In this document: positions 36,052 through 36,164 of the stretch, one piece after another
Layout: each line of letters opens with the position of its first letter
Numbering within the stretch: position 1 is the stretch's first letter
NCBI GenBank assembly: GCA_031261705.1
Contig: JAISJD010000042.1
Coordinates: 1 to 36,164, forward strand
DNA length: 36,164 nt
DNA from: Lactobacillales bacterium
GTDB lineage: Bacteria; Bacillota; Bacilli; Lactobacillales; Streptococcaceae
Reading direction: 5' to 3'
Notes under the pieces: generated by a model
Databases searched by the model: none
Seen by the model: only the letters and a program-made list of their open reading frames with translations
Told to the model about the DNA's origin: nothing
Made by a program: the position numbers and the translations under genes

Positions 36052-36141
36052 GAGGCTGGGACAAAACTAGCTTCTCAATAAGAAATAGGGTGTGGATAAC
36101 TTCCGATGAAACTTGGAAAATGTTATCCACACCCTATTTCT
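36052..36141 (+). repeat. Intergenic repeat: GAGGCTGGGACAA box plus hairpin, copy 2
   Basis: The box at 36052-36064 is followed 16 nt later by a perfect 20-bp inverted repeat, AGAAATAGGGTGTGGATAAC (36081-36100) with its complement at 36122-36141 and a 21-nt loop. Both copies share CTAG-TTC in the spacer. The hairpin sequence is unrelated to that of copy 1, so the box is conserved and the stem is not. No clear T-run follows this copy. Confidence 0.7.
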
Positions 36142-36164
36142 GTTAATTAACGACAAAAAGAACG

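Noticed and set aside
1-36164. CRISPR arrays, tRNA, rRNA, prophage or integrase genes
   Set aside because: I saw no regularly spaced repeats, tRNA cloverleaf, rRNA-like sequence or integrase motif on either strand.

Overview
The window is low-GC Firmicutes DNA with strong AGGAGG ribosome binding sites. An Mga-type regulator, a DUF805 protein, a divergent hutU/hutI pair, a BTAD-type regulator and GAGGCTGGGACAA intergenic repeats point to Lactobacillales, most likely an Enterococcus-like genus. This placement is inference from gene content; no rRNA or other marker gene is present.

Layout. (1) 1-433 is gene-free and holds a repeat-plus-hairpin unit and what look like insertion-sequence ends. 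(2) 434-4598, minus strand, is a compact peptide-export operon. It starts with an unlisted 34-residue double-glycine peptide gene (4494-4598), followed by an attenuator-like hairpin, a lipoprotein, an ABC ATPase, an FtsX-like permease and a C39 peptidase-containing ABC exporter. (3) 4740-5151 carries a decayed IS3-like element and a hairpin. (4) 5194-6660, minus strand, is an Mga-family regulator lying between the peptide operon and the pilus operon. (5) 6938-25712, plus strand, is an approximately 18.8-kb type IV pilus operon closed by a strong terminator. Its first five genes are unusual: type I signal peptidase, an acidic coiled-coil protein, a small membrane protein, a secreted GH73 glucosaminidase and a DivIVA-domain protein. 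Then come a prepilin, a large PilX-like protein, PilB, PilT, PilC, the probable major pilin, a 34-codon small ORF, PilD, PilM, PilN, PilO and a 1335-residue beta-helix surface protein. (6) 25871-27506 has a further prepilin, a DUF805 protein and an unknown protein, followed by decayed genes to about 28000. (7) 28126-31724 has histidine-degradation genes hutU (minus) and hutI (plus) around a shared control region, then a frameshifted gene. (8) 32622-35696 is a large BTAD/AAA/TPR regulator. The window ends with a second copy of the edge repeat.

How the parts may work together. PilD would cleave and methylate the prepilins, PilM/N/O and PilC would form the inner platform, and PilB and PilT would power extension and retraction. 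The leading genes suggest a built-in module that places the machine at the division site or pole (DivIVA-like and coiled-coil proteins) and opens the wall (GH73). The peptide operon has export plus a probable self-protection ABC system but no modification enzyme, so its product is probably an unmodified or disulfide- or metal-containing 19-residue peptide. The Mga-type regulator could control one or both flanking operons.
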